Below are positions 1 to 9,795 of a DNA stretch of 64,000 nucleotides, in pieces. Below the pieces are notes generated by a model. That model worked only from the letters and a program-made list of their open reading frames with translations, searched no databases and was not told where the DNA came from. A program made the position numbers and the translations under genes. This DNA is from Allantophomopsis cytisporea (taxonomy: Eukaryota; Ascomycota; Leotiomycetes; Phacidiales; Phacidiaceae), in assembly GCA_024752435.1 (NCBI GenBank), contig CP103021.1, positions 1,178,001 to 1,242,000 of the forward strand, read 5' to 3'. Numbering within the stretch: position 1 is the first letter of the stretch; every line of letters begins with the position of its first letter.

Positions 1-505
1 CACGAGGGTGCGTGAGGCCTGTATAAGCGCAATTCTCTTTTGTCCATTCTTCAGGAGCCCAGCTATCTTTATCAAGATTACAAACACAGGCGTGGTTTGC
101 GGCAATCCAATCCTTGCCTGGGAGCTCATAGTCGAATAATTCGTCCATATTCCGCATAACAAGCATGTCTGCATCCAGAAACACCATGCAGTCATAGTCA
201 ACGAGGGAAAAGACTCGAAGCTTCGTCCAGGTATCCTCGAAGCGTGCGGCTATAAGAGAGACCTTCGTCTTTGGGAGGAGCACGTCTATAGGTACGAGAA
301 TGGTGTTCGTAAGGGCAGCGTCGCGTTGGAGAGCTGGGAGGCATGATTGAGGGAGGCTCGGTGTGTAAAGGATGATGAGAGGATAGGCGGATCCATGTTT
401 ATGTAAAGAGTGAGCGAGCAAGACCGCGCCAGGTAGATATGAGGTTCGAGTGAGTAAAGTTACCCAAGCGCGCTTAGAATCCGAGATATCTTTGGCATCC
501 CTCAT
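1..505 (-). CDS. GT8-family glycosyltransferase (glycogenin/galactinol synthase-like), 3' end outside window
   Basis: The first 168 codons, read leftward from the ATG at 505, stay open to the window edge. The N-terminus runs from SKRAWVTLLTRTSYLPGAVLLA into an alternating strand/helix region. A DxD metal and nucleotide-sugar motif (CMVFLDADMLV, around residues 107-117) is followed by NMDELFDYELPGKDWIAAN, the signature layout of GT8 enzymes that transfer glucose or galactose from UDP-sugars. No signal peptide is visible, so a cytosolic enzyme is likely. The C-terminal half lies beyond position 1, so the exact subfamily (galactinol synthase-like versus glycogenin-like) cannot be settled. A (GGTAA)5 array lies about 180 nt upstream of the ATG. 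Confidence 0.85.
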   Translation of the reverse strand, partial: MRDAKDISDSKRAWVTLLTRTSYLPGAVLLAHSLHKHGSAYPLIILYTPSLPQSCLPALQRDAALTNTILVPIDVLLPKTKVSLIAARFEDTWTKLRVFSLVDYDCMVFLDADMLVMRNMDELFDYELPGKDWIAANHACVCNLDKDSWAPEEWTKENCAYTGLTHPR

Positions 506-686
506 TGTTCGTTATGAAGTTTTAATTAATATCAACATAGGAAGAGGACACGGTTGTTAGCAGCTGCTTTGTGTTAGTCGTATAGTATCGAATGCTAGCA
601 AATGATCTATCTAGTGTGATTGTTGACATTATTGTCTGCATTCCCGACTACCAAAAATCGTTGTCGTCACGATGAATACCTATGTT

Positions 687-731
687 GGTAAGGTAAGGTA
701 AGGTAAGGTAACAACGCAAGGTACCTTACCT
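687..731. repeat. (GGTAA)5 pentanucleotide array with adjacent inverted arm
   Basis: Five perfect GGTAA units occupy 687-711. After an 11-nt spacer, TACCTTACCT (722-731) is the exact reverse complement of ten bases inside the array, so the block could form a hairpin. It lies about 180-230 nt upstream of the GT8 start codon. Confidence 0.8.
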
Positions 732-1582
732 AAGTGGCATGTCACAAGGCTAAAAGCGCCATAGCCTTACGTGACTAAACGTTTTTTGTTTAAGTACGTT
801 CTTGGTGTTCGTTTCGTGAACGCATTTGCGACTGGCTTGACCGTCTGAAGAAACAAACCATGGCCGAAGCCGTAAGGGCGCCATTATGAACCATCAAATT
901 GAAGGGGATATTGTGCCTAAAGTTCCAGATGTTCCTCTTCCGTCCTCCACTCGAAACTTACGCTCAGGCTAAATTGAGCGTTCCTGGCGTAGAGAAATAC
1001 CCACAAATACCCGCGCGTGGCAATTGCTGAGACAGCTCCTATTTATCGGACTCTGATATCGTGAAGAGATCCCTGTAGCTTTGAGCGTGAAGGTCCTTAG
1101 TATCAGCAATCGAGATCGGGTATCTGGCATCGGGTAAACCAAAAGTGCGGAGTCAAAAACATCAGTACATACGGTAACCAACCTTAATCGGTCAGCTCCT
1201 TGGGATTTGTTGAGTATCGTATGGATATGCATAATTTAACCAGGTTTTTGTTGATTTTACCATGCGATGGGAGAACAGATGAAAACCCTGAAGATAGACC
1301 CGGACTCGAGCCCGCAAGTGAGCGTTTACCCTGGTTATTTTCTTGTCTAGCCGATATTATGAACCCCTCACTATATTCAAAACATCGCCAAATACCCGTA
1401 TGCTCAGAAGTGAACATTTCCAAAATATAAGGTGATATTTCATCTGAGCGCATCGAGAATACTGAAACTTCCATGGGCCACTGTCATCATTTGGTAATGG
1501 ATAAACAGGACAACCTAGCAGCTATGGTTTGGACGTCTTCGACGGCCCCTTCGCTCCGTGTTTATGGTACAGTAATTATCAT

Positions 1583-1620
1583 CTATATATGTCTCCCTTC
1601 CTTTTCTTTGTTAAGAGTCG
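1583..1620 (+). promoter_or_regulatory. Putative TATA element and CT-rich block of the GH10 gene
   Basis: TATATA at about 1584-1589 is followed directly by a pyrimidine-rich run (to about 1612), roughly 100 nt before the GH10 ATG. A TATA box plus CT block is a common core-promoter layout for strongly expressed secreted-protein genes in filamentous fungi. This is inferred from position and composition only. Confidence 0.35.
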
Positions 1621-1688
1621 GTCTATTTACTTCTCAGTCAAATCCCATGCAAGTCTTTCATTCATTACCAGCATAAATTTTCTTCACC

Positions 1689-3098
1689 ATGTCCATTAAA
1701 ACTATTCTTCCTATCACTGTCCTGGCGACAGCAGTTTATGCCCAGCTCAACACACTTGCTCAAGCAAAGGGCCTCACCTACTTTGGATCTGCTACAGACA
1801 ATGGAGAACTCTCTGATTCTGCATACCTGGCTATCCTCTCGAACACATCTGAATTTGGACAAATTACTCCTGGCAATAGCATGAAATGGGATGCTACGGA
1901 GCCTGAGCAGGGAACGTTTACCTTCACCAACGGAGATGTAATTGCAGACCTTGCAGCCAACAACAGCCAGTATTTAAGATGCCACAACTTGGTTTGGTAC
2001 GAGCAGTTGCCGTCATGGGGTAGGTTGGTCGGATGAATCTCAACATCAGTACTGATGGGATATAGTTACCAGTGGCACCTGGACCAATGAGACATTGACT
2101 GAAGCCCTCAAGACCCACATTACCACAGAAGTCACTCACTATCAAGGGCAATGCCTTCAATGGGACGTTGTAAACGAGGCCTTGAATGACGATGGCACTT
2201 ATCGCGAGAACATCTTCTACACCACCATTGGAGAAACCTACATTGATATTGCTTTCGAGACCGCTCGCGCGGCTGATTCGTCCGCTAAGCTCTACTACAA
2301 CGACTACAACACGGAATACGGTGGGGCAAAGTCAACTGCGGCTTTGGCTCTCGTGCAACGTCTTCTTGATTCAGGTGTTCCAATTGATGGTGTAGGCTTC
2401 CAGGGCCATTTCATTGTTGGTGACACACCAGATGCCACCGACTTGGCCTCTAACTTGGCTACCTTCACTGCTCTTGGCCTCGAGGTTGCATACACCGAAG
2501 TCGATGTTAGATTCTCCTCTCTTCCACCCACCGACGATGGCCTTGCGCAACAATCCACCGACTACGCTAGTGTTGCCACTGCCTGTTTGAACACTGATGG
2601 GTGCGTTGGTATCACTGTCTGGGATTTCGATGATGCGGTAAGTCTTTCCATACCACTAAGTATAATATATTAATGGGTGCAGTACTCTTGGGTTCCATCC
2701 ACATTTTCTGGACAGGGAGATGCCGATCTCTTCAACAGCAGCTTGGTCCGGAAGCCAGCATACTACGGTGTTGTTGCCGCTCTTTCGTAAGAGCCACACA
2801 ACCGGACGAAACGATGCTACGATGACTAATTTGGAATGAAAATAGTTCGGCCTCTGATGTTTCTACTTCCTCAGCGTCTGTGACCGCTTCCAGCACAGTC
2901 TCTTCTACAATTGCGACTTCCACTGCAGTCTCCACCACGGTAATTTCTAGTGCGATCTCGACCTCTGCCTCCATAACAGCTTCCACTTCAAGTGTTGTTG
3001 CGACTACCACTAGTGCCTCTTCGGCTTCAACCACTCTCATCACTGCTGTTGCTTCTGCAACTTCTGCCCTGGCTGAAGAGGACGTGTGCGAAGAGTAA
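1689..3098 (+). CDS. Secreted GH10 endo-beta-1,4-xylanase with Ser/Thr-rich C-terminal tail
   Basis: Exons 1689-2019, 2066-2637, 2683-2786 and 2846-3098 give 419 residues. The first about 18 residues (MSIKTILPITVLATAVYA) are a signal peptide. The GH10 barrel follows directly, with no N-terminal CBM. The acid/base Glu is in WDVVNEAL, the nucleophile Glu in AYTEVDVRF, and the fold closes with GITVWDFDDA and RKPAYYGV. Intron positions keep the conserved LPSWV-TSGTW and DDA-YSW junctions intact. The product should cleave xylan backbones outside the cell. The last exon encodes about 83 residues made almost only of Ser, Thr, Ala and Val, likely O-glycosylated, ending LAEEDVCEE. It has no hydrophobic GPI tail and no CBM1 cysteines. 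If the third intron (2787-2845) is retained, TAA at 2788-2790 ends the protein at residue 336, just after the catalytic domain. Confidence 0.93.
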
Positions 3099-5287
3099 TG
3101 TGTCTGTATGCTAGCGTATCTTCAAAAAGTCCCTGTATGTACTTAACACTTACGCCGAACTCTCGGAACATACAAGTGAGATTCACACGATGATGTGCAC
3201 ATAGATAATTATATGTGATCTTGATATGTAATTTTCCAAGCTCTGCCCCATCTATCTTGTTTTCCGTCGATCGTCTTGTGGAATATGAGTCCTTCATTTC
3301 GCCTTGGGGTTCAAATCCTAATCTTATTATACTGGATTTCGTGAGGCTCTACTCTGAATAGGTTTGGATAATAGAGCTGTGAATGAAACGAGTACTGTAG
3401 ATAATCTAGGAAGCCTCAATCATTAAAGAAAAAAGATTTGGTGCTACCTAAGATATAAGTCTTCACACGGTATGAAATTCAAGTGTAAATCCTCACAGAA
3501 ATATGCTCGGTGAGGCTTTGGGGTCGAAAGAGCATGCAAGTCGGTGGTTACTATGGATTGTCACGATTGTGTAATCATAAAAGCTGCGTTGTGAAATCTT
3601 TATCGTTCCACATCACCTTCTGACACGCGCATCATCAATCCCTATTGGTAGAGAATCGTGCCGCAGATGTTCATCCACCATGAATTTGTGTAATCATGGA
3701 GATCTGTCACGATCAAAGTCTCTAACCCTTTCAGGTTATCTCCATATACACAGGGGCCTGTATCAAGATGTTGAGAATCGTATCAGTGAAGCTCTTTAAT
3801 ATATCTGAAAAGAAATCCTGGCCTTTCCTGACGAATAGTTGCTGAGCCCTTCAAAGTTATAGGGTGTATGATTCAGCAAGTATAAGAGGTTGGCTTGCTA
3901 AATCTTAGTATGGTATATATGTGCGACTCTTCAACAGTTGAAGAAGGTAAAGAACTTCATTAATGTATCGATTACTAATGACACTTCAACTAATTAAACA
4001 AAGACAGAACAAAGTGCTGTAAAGCTCCTTTTCAAAAACAGCTAAGCAAGTCATAGGCATTATTGTTATGATAGATGTAACAGCATTTCCAATGATATCC
4101 GCAGTTCAAGTGTGAATGGTCAAAACACTTGCTGTCGTTCGAAAACGTTGTCTTAGGAAGCACTAGTTATATGGTTCATGAACAACACCATCTTTTGTAA
4201 CTTATCAGGAATAATTGATGGAACAGCTTGATATTAAGTATGATGAGGGCTACAATTTTATGGGCTTTATTATCATCCCATACTTTATATCGCTCGTAGC
4301 TATATTCAATAGAACTGCATTTTGATACCTTTTTACTTATAGTATTTCGATAAAGCTACTTGGCTCTATTGCTATTACTGTTATAAAATCTCCTATTCAG
4401 TACGCAGGCTTTGTTAATAACCATAGGTTCTACAACCTTGTGAGTTCGGCTCATAAGTAGTAGAATTCAAGAGTAAGATAGACAGCGCCTAAAAATAGCA
4501 AAAGCAGGAGATATTACCACTGCGTACTACGAGGAGCGATTGTAAAGAGCAATTAAGAAGGAGAATGAGAAAGGAGCTAAAAGGAGGCTAAAGAGCGCGG
4601 TGTAAGTGAAATATTCATTCAAGAATGAGACGAGTATGAAGCAGAAATGACAATTTATTTATTCTCTGCAATAAGAGACTATCGTTTCACATTGATTGAC
4701 TTCCAAATACAGACAATCAAGTCATCGATGTCATTTCTTCAGAAGTGGCCCAGATTACTGAAATTACTGGTGATCCAACTACCAGTAAGACTTTCGCATA
4801 GGCTTCAGGTATTTTGTCATACGACTATAACTATACATTCCTTTGTAGTAATTAGCTATCAATGTGGGTGGAATGCTCTCGATAGCCGGTTACCTACAGC
4901 CTGAAGCCCATCGCGGCTCTTGATCAATTGCATACTTGGTTATTTTCAGAAAAGTGAGATTTCTTGCCAATATAGATTGTGTGGGTCGTCATGATTGATT
5001 GCTAGACATGGGGAAACACCTGTGATTGATAGGTCATGCTATCAAGGGATGCCGCTGTCAATCTTTGCCAAAAGGTTATTTGAATCCCTTGCTTCCTTCG
5101 TCTGGACAGGGCTACCCAGATGCCAAAGTCGTGTTCTGACCATGGAATCAATGTTAAATACAGATCAAGCCAGATTGATGTAGTTTAATCTGAATCCCAT
5201 TCTGAATGCTCATCAGTCAACATAAATGGTCCAGTGCTGCAACGAAGCATCATCTACTTACATTGATCAATCTATTCTCCGGACACA
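3099..5287. other. AT-rich gene-free tract
   Basis: About 2.2 kb without a credible gene. It is visibly richer in A and T than the flanking coding DNA and full of stop codons in all frames, as expected of old repeat DNA possibly altered by repeat-induced point mutation. A possible coding relic at about 4475-4640 is described separately. Confidence 0.6.
4475..4640 (+). pseudogene. Possible decayed transposase C-terminus (pogo/Fot1-like), uncertain
   Basis: One forward frame, interrupted by three stops, reads RLKIAKAGDITTAYYEERL, stop, RAIKKENEKGAKRRLKSAV, stop, VKYSFKNETSMKQK. The run of alternating Lys/Arg/Glu/Ala resembles the basic tail at the C-terminus of fungal Fot1/pogo-type transposases. 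No DDE catalytic core or terminal inverted repeats were found nearby. This is a similarity of character, not an alignment. Confidence 0.2.
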
Positions 5288-7185
5288 ATGACAGGCATTG
5301 TCTTCGCGATGCTCAAGGCCAATTCTCTCAACACATTAGAATACAATCCCTACGCGCTTGATGATGACCACGACAAGCTCGAAGACCATTCATATGTGTT
5401 TCGGAAACGAAAGCGGAGACCATGGCTATTAAGCCTGCTTATACTCTCTGGAATCATGATAACATTCCTACTTGGATCTTGGTTACTTAACGATCTGGGT
5501 AGTAATGCCGATCTATCAGATATCGACGACGAGACCACACCAGAATCAGCAGCGCCATTAGTGAACCAAGAATCATCACCTCAATCTTCGAAAAAAGTAA
5601 TTGATCTCGGGTATGTGAAGTACCGTGGCGTCCGCAACAGCGTGTTACGGACTACCTACTACAGTGCTATCCCATATGCTGTCCCCCCAACTGGGCAGCA
5701 TCGATGGCGGCCACCCCGAGACATTGAGAGCGAGAACAACTTTAATGGTAGAGAAATCGCCGCAGACACCGTGCCATTTGCTTGCTACGGACTTTGTTTT
5801 TCAGACAAAGGTTGCGACATATATGCGGGCCAGTCAGAGGACTGCCTCACACTCAATATCCTTGTTCCTGACAATCCCACATCCAAGCGCTTACCAGTTG
5901 TTGTATTGATCCACGGTGGTGCGTACGCTTTCGGAAATTCACAAGTCTCCGGAGACGCTCTCGTTCATGCCTCTGACGGCGAGATAATCTTTGTCGCTAT
6001 CCAGTATAGACTTGGTGCCTTCGGCTTCTTGGCAGGCAGCGAGATCAGAGGGGACGGTGTTGCAAATGCTGGTTTACTCGACCAACGAAGTGCTTTGGAA
6101 TGGGTTTCACGTCATATCCAAGCATTTGGTGGTGATCCTGCTCAAGTGACAATGTGGGGACTTTCCGCTGGCGGTGCAAGTGCAGTTTTCCAGATGACAG
6201 CATATGGTGGATCGGGCAGTGTACCATTTCGCGCAGCTATCGCACAGTATCCTTGGTTCCCTCCTCTCCGTAACGAAAGTTCTCAAGATATGATCTACCA
6301 CAAAGCTTTGAGACTTTCGGGCTGTGACAGCTTGAGCTGCCTTCGAGAGCTGTCACCGGAAGAACTCCAGGCCGTTAATAACGAGGTCATTGGTCCGTAC
6401 TCTGATGATATTGTCTCCGATAAGTTTCACTGTTATGGCCCTGTGGTGGACGGTGATTTTGTCAAAGATTTACCCACGCAAGCATTCAAAAGCGGCAAAT
6501 TTCATCCAGTTCCTACAATGATAGATCATGTAAGTTATTCAAGACATCTCTGAACAAAGATAAACTTTACAGTACTTACACATACTAGAACATGTTTGAG
6601 GGTTTTATGTTTACTCCGGCTTTTGAAGACCAAATCAAAGAGACGGAAGAGGCTAGATCAAATTTCCCCTTCGCTGGCCCCTCTTTCTACAGCCGCCTCT
6701 ACGACCTATACCCAGAATCGGACTTTGAAAGCGTCTTCTGGCAGAGACAGACATGGTATGGCGATTTCCTTATCAATTGTCCGACTTATGCCATTGCCTC
6801 TGCATTGATAGACCATAACCGTAATTCTACTGCCGTCTTCAAGATGCTGTTCGACGCAGGCAGCCATACACATGGTGCTACATCGGATTACCTTGTATCC
6901 GATGATATTAATCTGCCAAAGGCTGGAAATCGATTTCTCGCCGATGTCATACCTTCTTATTGGACCTCCTTCATCATGACTATGGATCCAAACCCGTTAA
7001 GAGCAGATAGCGCACCGTTTTGGTCAAGTTATACAGCGGGTGGGCGTGGTAATGAAGAGTCAGGGGAGAGCATCGGATTCGCCGTTATGACAGTTACAGA
7101 AGACAGTATTGATATGCGAGCTGATACGGATGCGTCAGCCAGATGTGATTTCTTTTTGGCTAATTCAGCTGTTATCAGGGTTTGA
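5288..7185 (+). CDS. Type-B carboxylesterase with N-terminal membrane anchor
   Basis: Exons 5288-6529 and 6589-7185 encode 612 residues. The alpha/beta-hydrolase features are clear: oxyanion loop HGGAY (residues 209-213), nucleophile elbow GLSAG with Ser293, the conserved EDCLTLN segment (185-191), and a C-terminal catalytic-His candidate in SHTHGATSDY (His507 or His509). Type-B esterases hydrolyse carboxylic esters. Instead of a cleavable signal peptide there are about 44 cytosol-type residues ending RKRKRRP, then one hydrophobic helix (about 45-66). That predicts a type II membrane protein with the enzyme on the lumenal or outer side. A second ATG in the same frame (codon 8) does not remove the anchor. 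The substrate cannot be inferred. Confidence 0.9.
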
Positions 7186-8156
7186 GCATACTGTTTAGAT
7201 AGCTTGGGCATGTACGTTTGTTGTTATGTCAGATAGAAGCATTTCGTCTATCACTTTTTTTACTCAAATAGAGCCGACTCCACATATATTCCATAATAAA
7301 CCAAATGAACTTGTATGATTGTTGACAGAATGTGCGAGTTTGAATGATAGTGCAACTCTGGATGTCTCTTGGTATTTGGACGGCTCAACATAGTTTTATA
7401 TCCCTTGATAGCTAGCTGCATTACTTTGAATTACTTTACAGCTCTTGATAATAGCATAGCCAGAAATGTTCACGCCTCTAGATGACTTTACATAATAACT
7501 GCTCTCGAATGTTGAGATCTAGATGGATCATCATAGAAGATTTGAGCAAGTACTTGCTCTCAAGTCCCCATATCTCTCTAACAGTCCCTCCTGCATTGAT
7601 TGAGCGACCCTTGGTCCGACATGACATGTAAGTACCGTTCGTACTCAGAATCTGCGGAGTAATTAGGCCTCAAAGACGGGTGTATTGCACTAAGCTGCTA
7701 GCTTTCAATGTCGAACGCTCCATCATCTCGGCATTTTTATGGTGGTAAGATTTCTAAGCCACAGACGTTCATTCAAAGCCCCAAGCGCCAACTCTACCGT
7801 CGTTAATTTGAGGTTATGTACCGGACCGTCTTTAGTATTCGATTTAGTATTCGAGGGCCTTTGCACAGGATGTGGGGGACCTTCGATATACCGAGGCGTT
7901 CAATTATAAGTATGTATATTGATAGTCAAAGCCTGACGATGGTGCCAATCCTTACTACGTTTGTCATGAACATAGTATCGTAAAGAAGGTGGCATGAAAG
8001 AGTGCAGATATATATTCGCCGCTCGACTCCCTACCTACTTGCCATTCACTACATTATAATATCACTCTCTGGAACAATACTCAGGCACTTTTTAAGACGC
8101 CATTATCGATGCTCAATAAGATAACCACAGATCTATTCTTTTGATACAACCCAACA
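7186..8156. other. Intergenic region before the small secreted peptide gene
   Basis: AT-rich, with no credible coding frame. The last 150 nt hold the putative promoter of the downstream peptide gene, with TATATAT at 8009-8015 followed by a pyrimidine-rich stretch. Confidence 0.55.
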
Positions 8157-8461
8157 ATGCAATTCGTGCTCGTGCTTCTTACCCTTATCCCCTTTGCTCT
8201 CGCAGCTCCAATAACTTCAGTAAGTCACTCAGCCCGTGAATGATATCAAAGATTAGCTAATGAATTATAGCCGGAGCCGCAAGACTTGACATTCGGCGAT
8301 GGACCAGAGTCAATGGGTGTATGATATCTCCTTCATAACTCTGTGAATTTCGAAGCTGATCACCACATCCCTAGGGACCTGATGCGGCTTCCAACACTCC
8401 GGCTGCACTTGTCGGGAATACGTTGGAGATTGTAGGTGGTCTTACGGCGATTTCGCGTTGA
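8157..8461 (+). CDS. Small secreted peptide, 65 residues, three exons, unknown function
   Basis: Exons 8157-8219, 8271-8318 and 8375-8461 join in phase 0 with good donors (GTAAGT, GTATGA), branch-like CTAAT and CTGAT motifs, and TAG acceptors. The product begins MQFVLVLLTLIPFALA, a textbook signal peptide, with cleavage expected before APITS. The mature part of about 49 residues is PEPQDLTFGDGPESMG followed by GPDAASNTPAALVGNTL and EIVGGLTAISR. It is acidic then hydrophobic, Pro/Gly/Ala-rich, has no cysteine, and shows no dibasic processing site. A TATATAT element sits about 145 nt upstream of the ATG. I do not recognise a family. Tiny exons with splice sites that preserve frame twice make chance unlikely, but expression is unproven. 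Confidence 0.6.
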
Positions 8462-9795
8462 ATCGTGATCGGTCTTATCCTGAGATGTGCGAGGCTGTGC
8501 AAAGCTGTATGGAAGGCCACTGGACTTGTGAATCTATAAGATGCTGTATAGTCTCTCGTGTAAGGCTTAAAAAAACAATTCTCTGAGCTCTCGTTTTCAG
8601 TTACCCTTAAACCTTGTATCCAAAGTTATGTGCTCGCGATCCAAATATGTCAAGGCCGTACATATGATATCAAATGCTTTGTAGTGGTCACCGATAGCAA
8701 TTAACGCAAGACGAGATAAAATTGCACGAATGTCGCCGCTTACATGAAGATCCATCGAGTTGCTGAACAAGAACAATAATGGCGAATGCTTTTATTTTTC
8801 AGTCGTCCGGGAATCAAGGACTACCCTGGACCTTACGATAGTTTCTGTCCTTGAGACTCACGTCCAACCCAGAGACCTCCCCATCACTCCAAAGTATATA
8901 GTTGAATGTGTGTTTCTGTACGTAGAATCTCCTTGCCTCTAAAAGGCTTCATAACTGTTTGTTGCAACGGTGGGATTGTTTGACGCAGATTCAAAGCTGG
9001 TAGATTTTACCGAAGTACAAATACCAGCCTACCTATTTATAAAGATGCTATCTGAACTTTCGATAGTCAGTCATCTTCCACTTTGTTCTGAAGAATAACA
9101 AAAACCAAACAATGAGTGCAACTTGATCCCGCAATGAAACGTCGATCGTTATTTCTTGTCAGAAGAGGATGGACTGAGAAGGAATGCTAAGAACTGAATG
9201 GATAATAAAAGTCATCCTCGGATCACGATGTATATATACTTGTGCACTGTAGTCGTTCAAAGAAGATTCGCGAATGTTCTGTGCGCGAGTATTCCCGGTA
9301 CAACCGCGCAATCCATGTTTAGGCGCAACGTCACCGACGGAATCGCTAAGAAACATATGAGCTGATGTCGACTTTCCCAATTCTTGATTCCCAAACGACC
9401 TCGACACCATAAAATATCACACGACTGAAGATTAATCGACTATTTACCACTTCTCGACTTTCACTGAGTCATCTTACATTGGTCAATTGAAATTCACAGC
9501 TTCGCATAGCATCTGCGCGACGCTCATTGTTCTCATCAAGCATTTCAATTCTCATTCAACCTTATCGCGCTGTGTTAACAGCACATCACTGCGACAACCT
9601 TATCAATCCCGCACTATTTTGAAATTATACGGGATTCGTTCTCAGATCAGATCATATCGTTTCTAGTCGATATATACTCTGTTCCGAGCAGCTCAAAAAC
9701 AGTTGAACGGTCATTTGGATTTGTGTTCCACGTCAATCACATCACACAACATCTAAGCTAGTCGCTCATCTCTATTAACAAAATCTGCCCACGCA
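8462..9795. other. Intergenic region and probable long 5' leader of the DnaJ gene
   Basis: No credible gene. The last about 350 nt (from about 9440) are C/T-rich with few ATGs, as expected of promoter and 5' UTR of the following chaperone gene. I saw no clean alternating nGAAn/nTTCn heat-shock element. Confidence 0.5.

Larger units (their letters stand above)
506..1688. other. Intergenic region between GT8 and GH10 genes
   Basis: This is the shared 5' region of two divergent genes. It contains the (GGTAA)5 array listed separately. Small open frames around 969-1474 overlap one another on opposite strands and show no recognisable domains, so they are not called. At 1297-1330 the minus strand has a weak tRNA B-box-like stretch that does not fold as a tRNA. 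Confidence 0.6.

Noticed and set aside
1290..1390. Possible tRNA or tRNA-derived SINE on the minus strand (GGGCTCGAGTCC resembles a B box)
   Set aside because: The T-arm stem has two mismatched pairs, and no acceptor stem or A box could be placed at the right distance.
2732..3043. Long minus-strand frame opposite the GH10 tail, rich in Val/Glu/Ala
   Set aside because: It is the antisense shadow of the Ser/Thr-rich repeat; the plus-strand exon has splice and family support.
3295..3330. GGGGTTCAAATCC, a near-perfect tRNA B box with a 5-bp T-stem
   Set aside because: No 5' acceptor half pairs with the following bases, and no A box lies 30-60 nt upstream.
9420..9795. Heat-shock elements upstream of the DnaJ gene
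   Set aside because: Several TTC triplets occur, but not in alternating nGAAn/nTTCn spacing.
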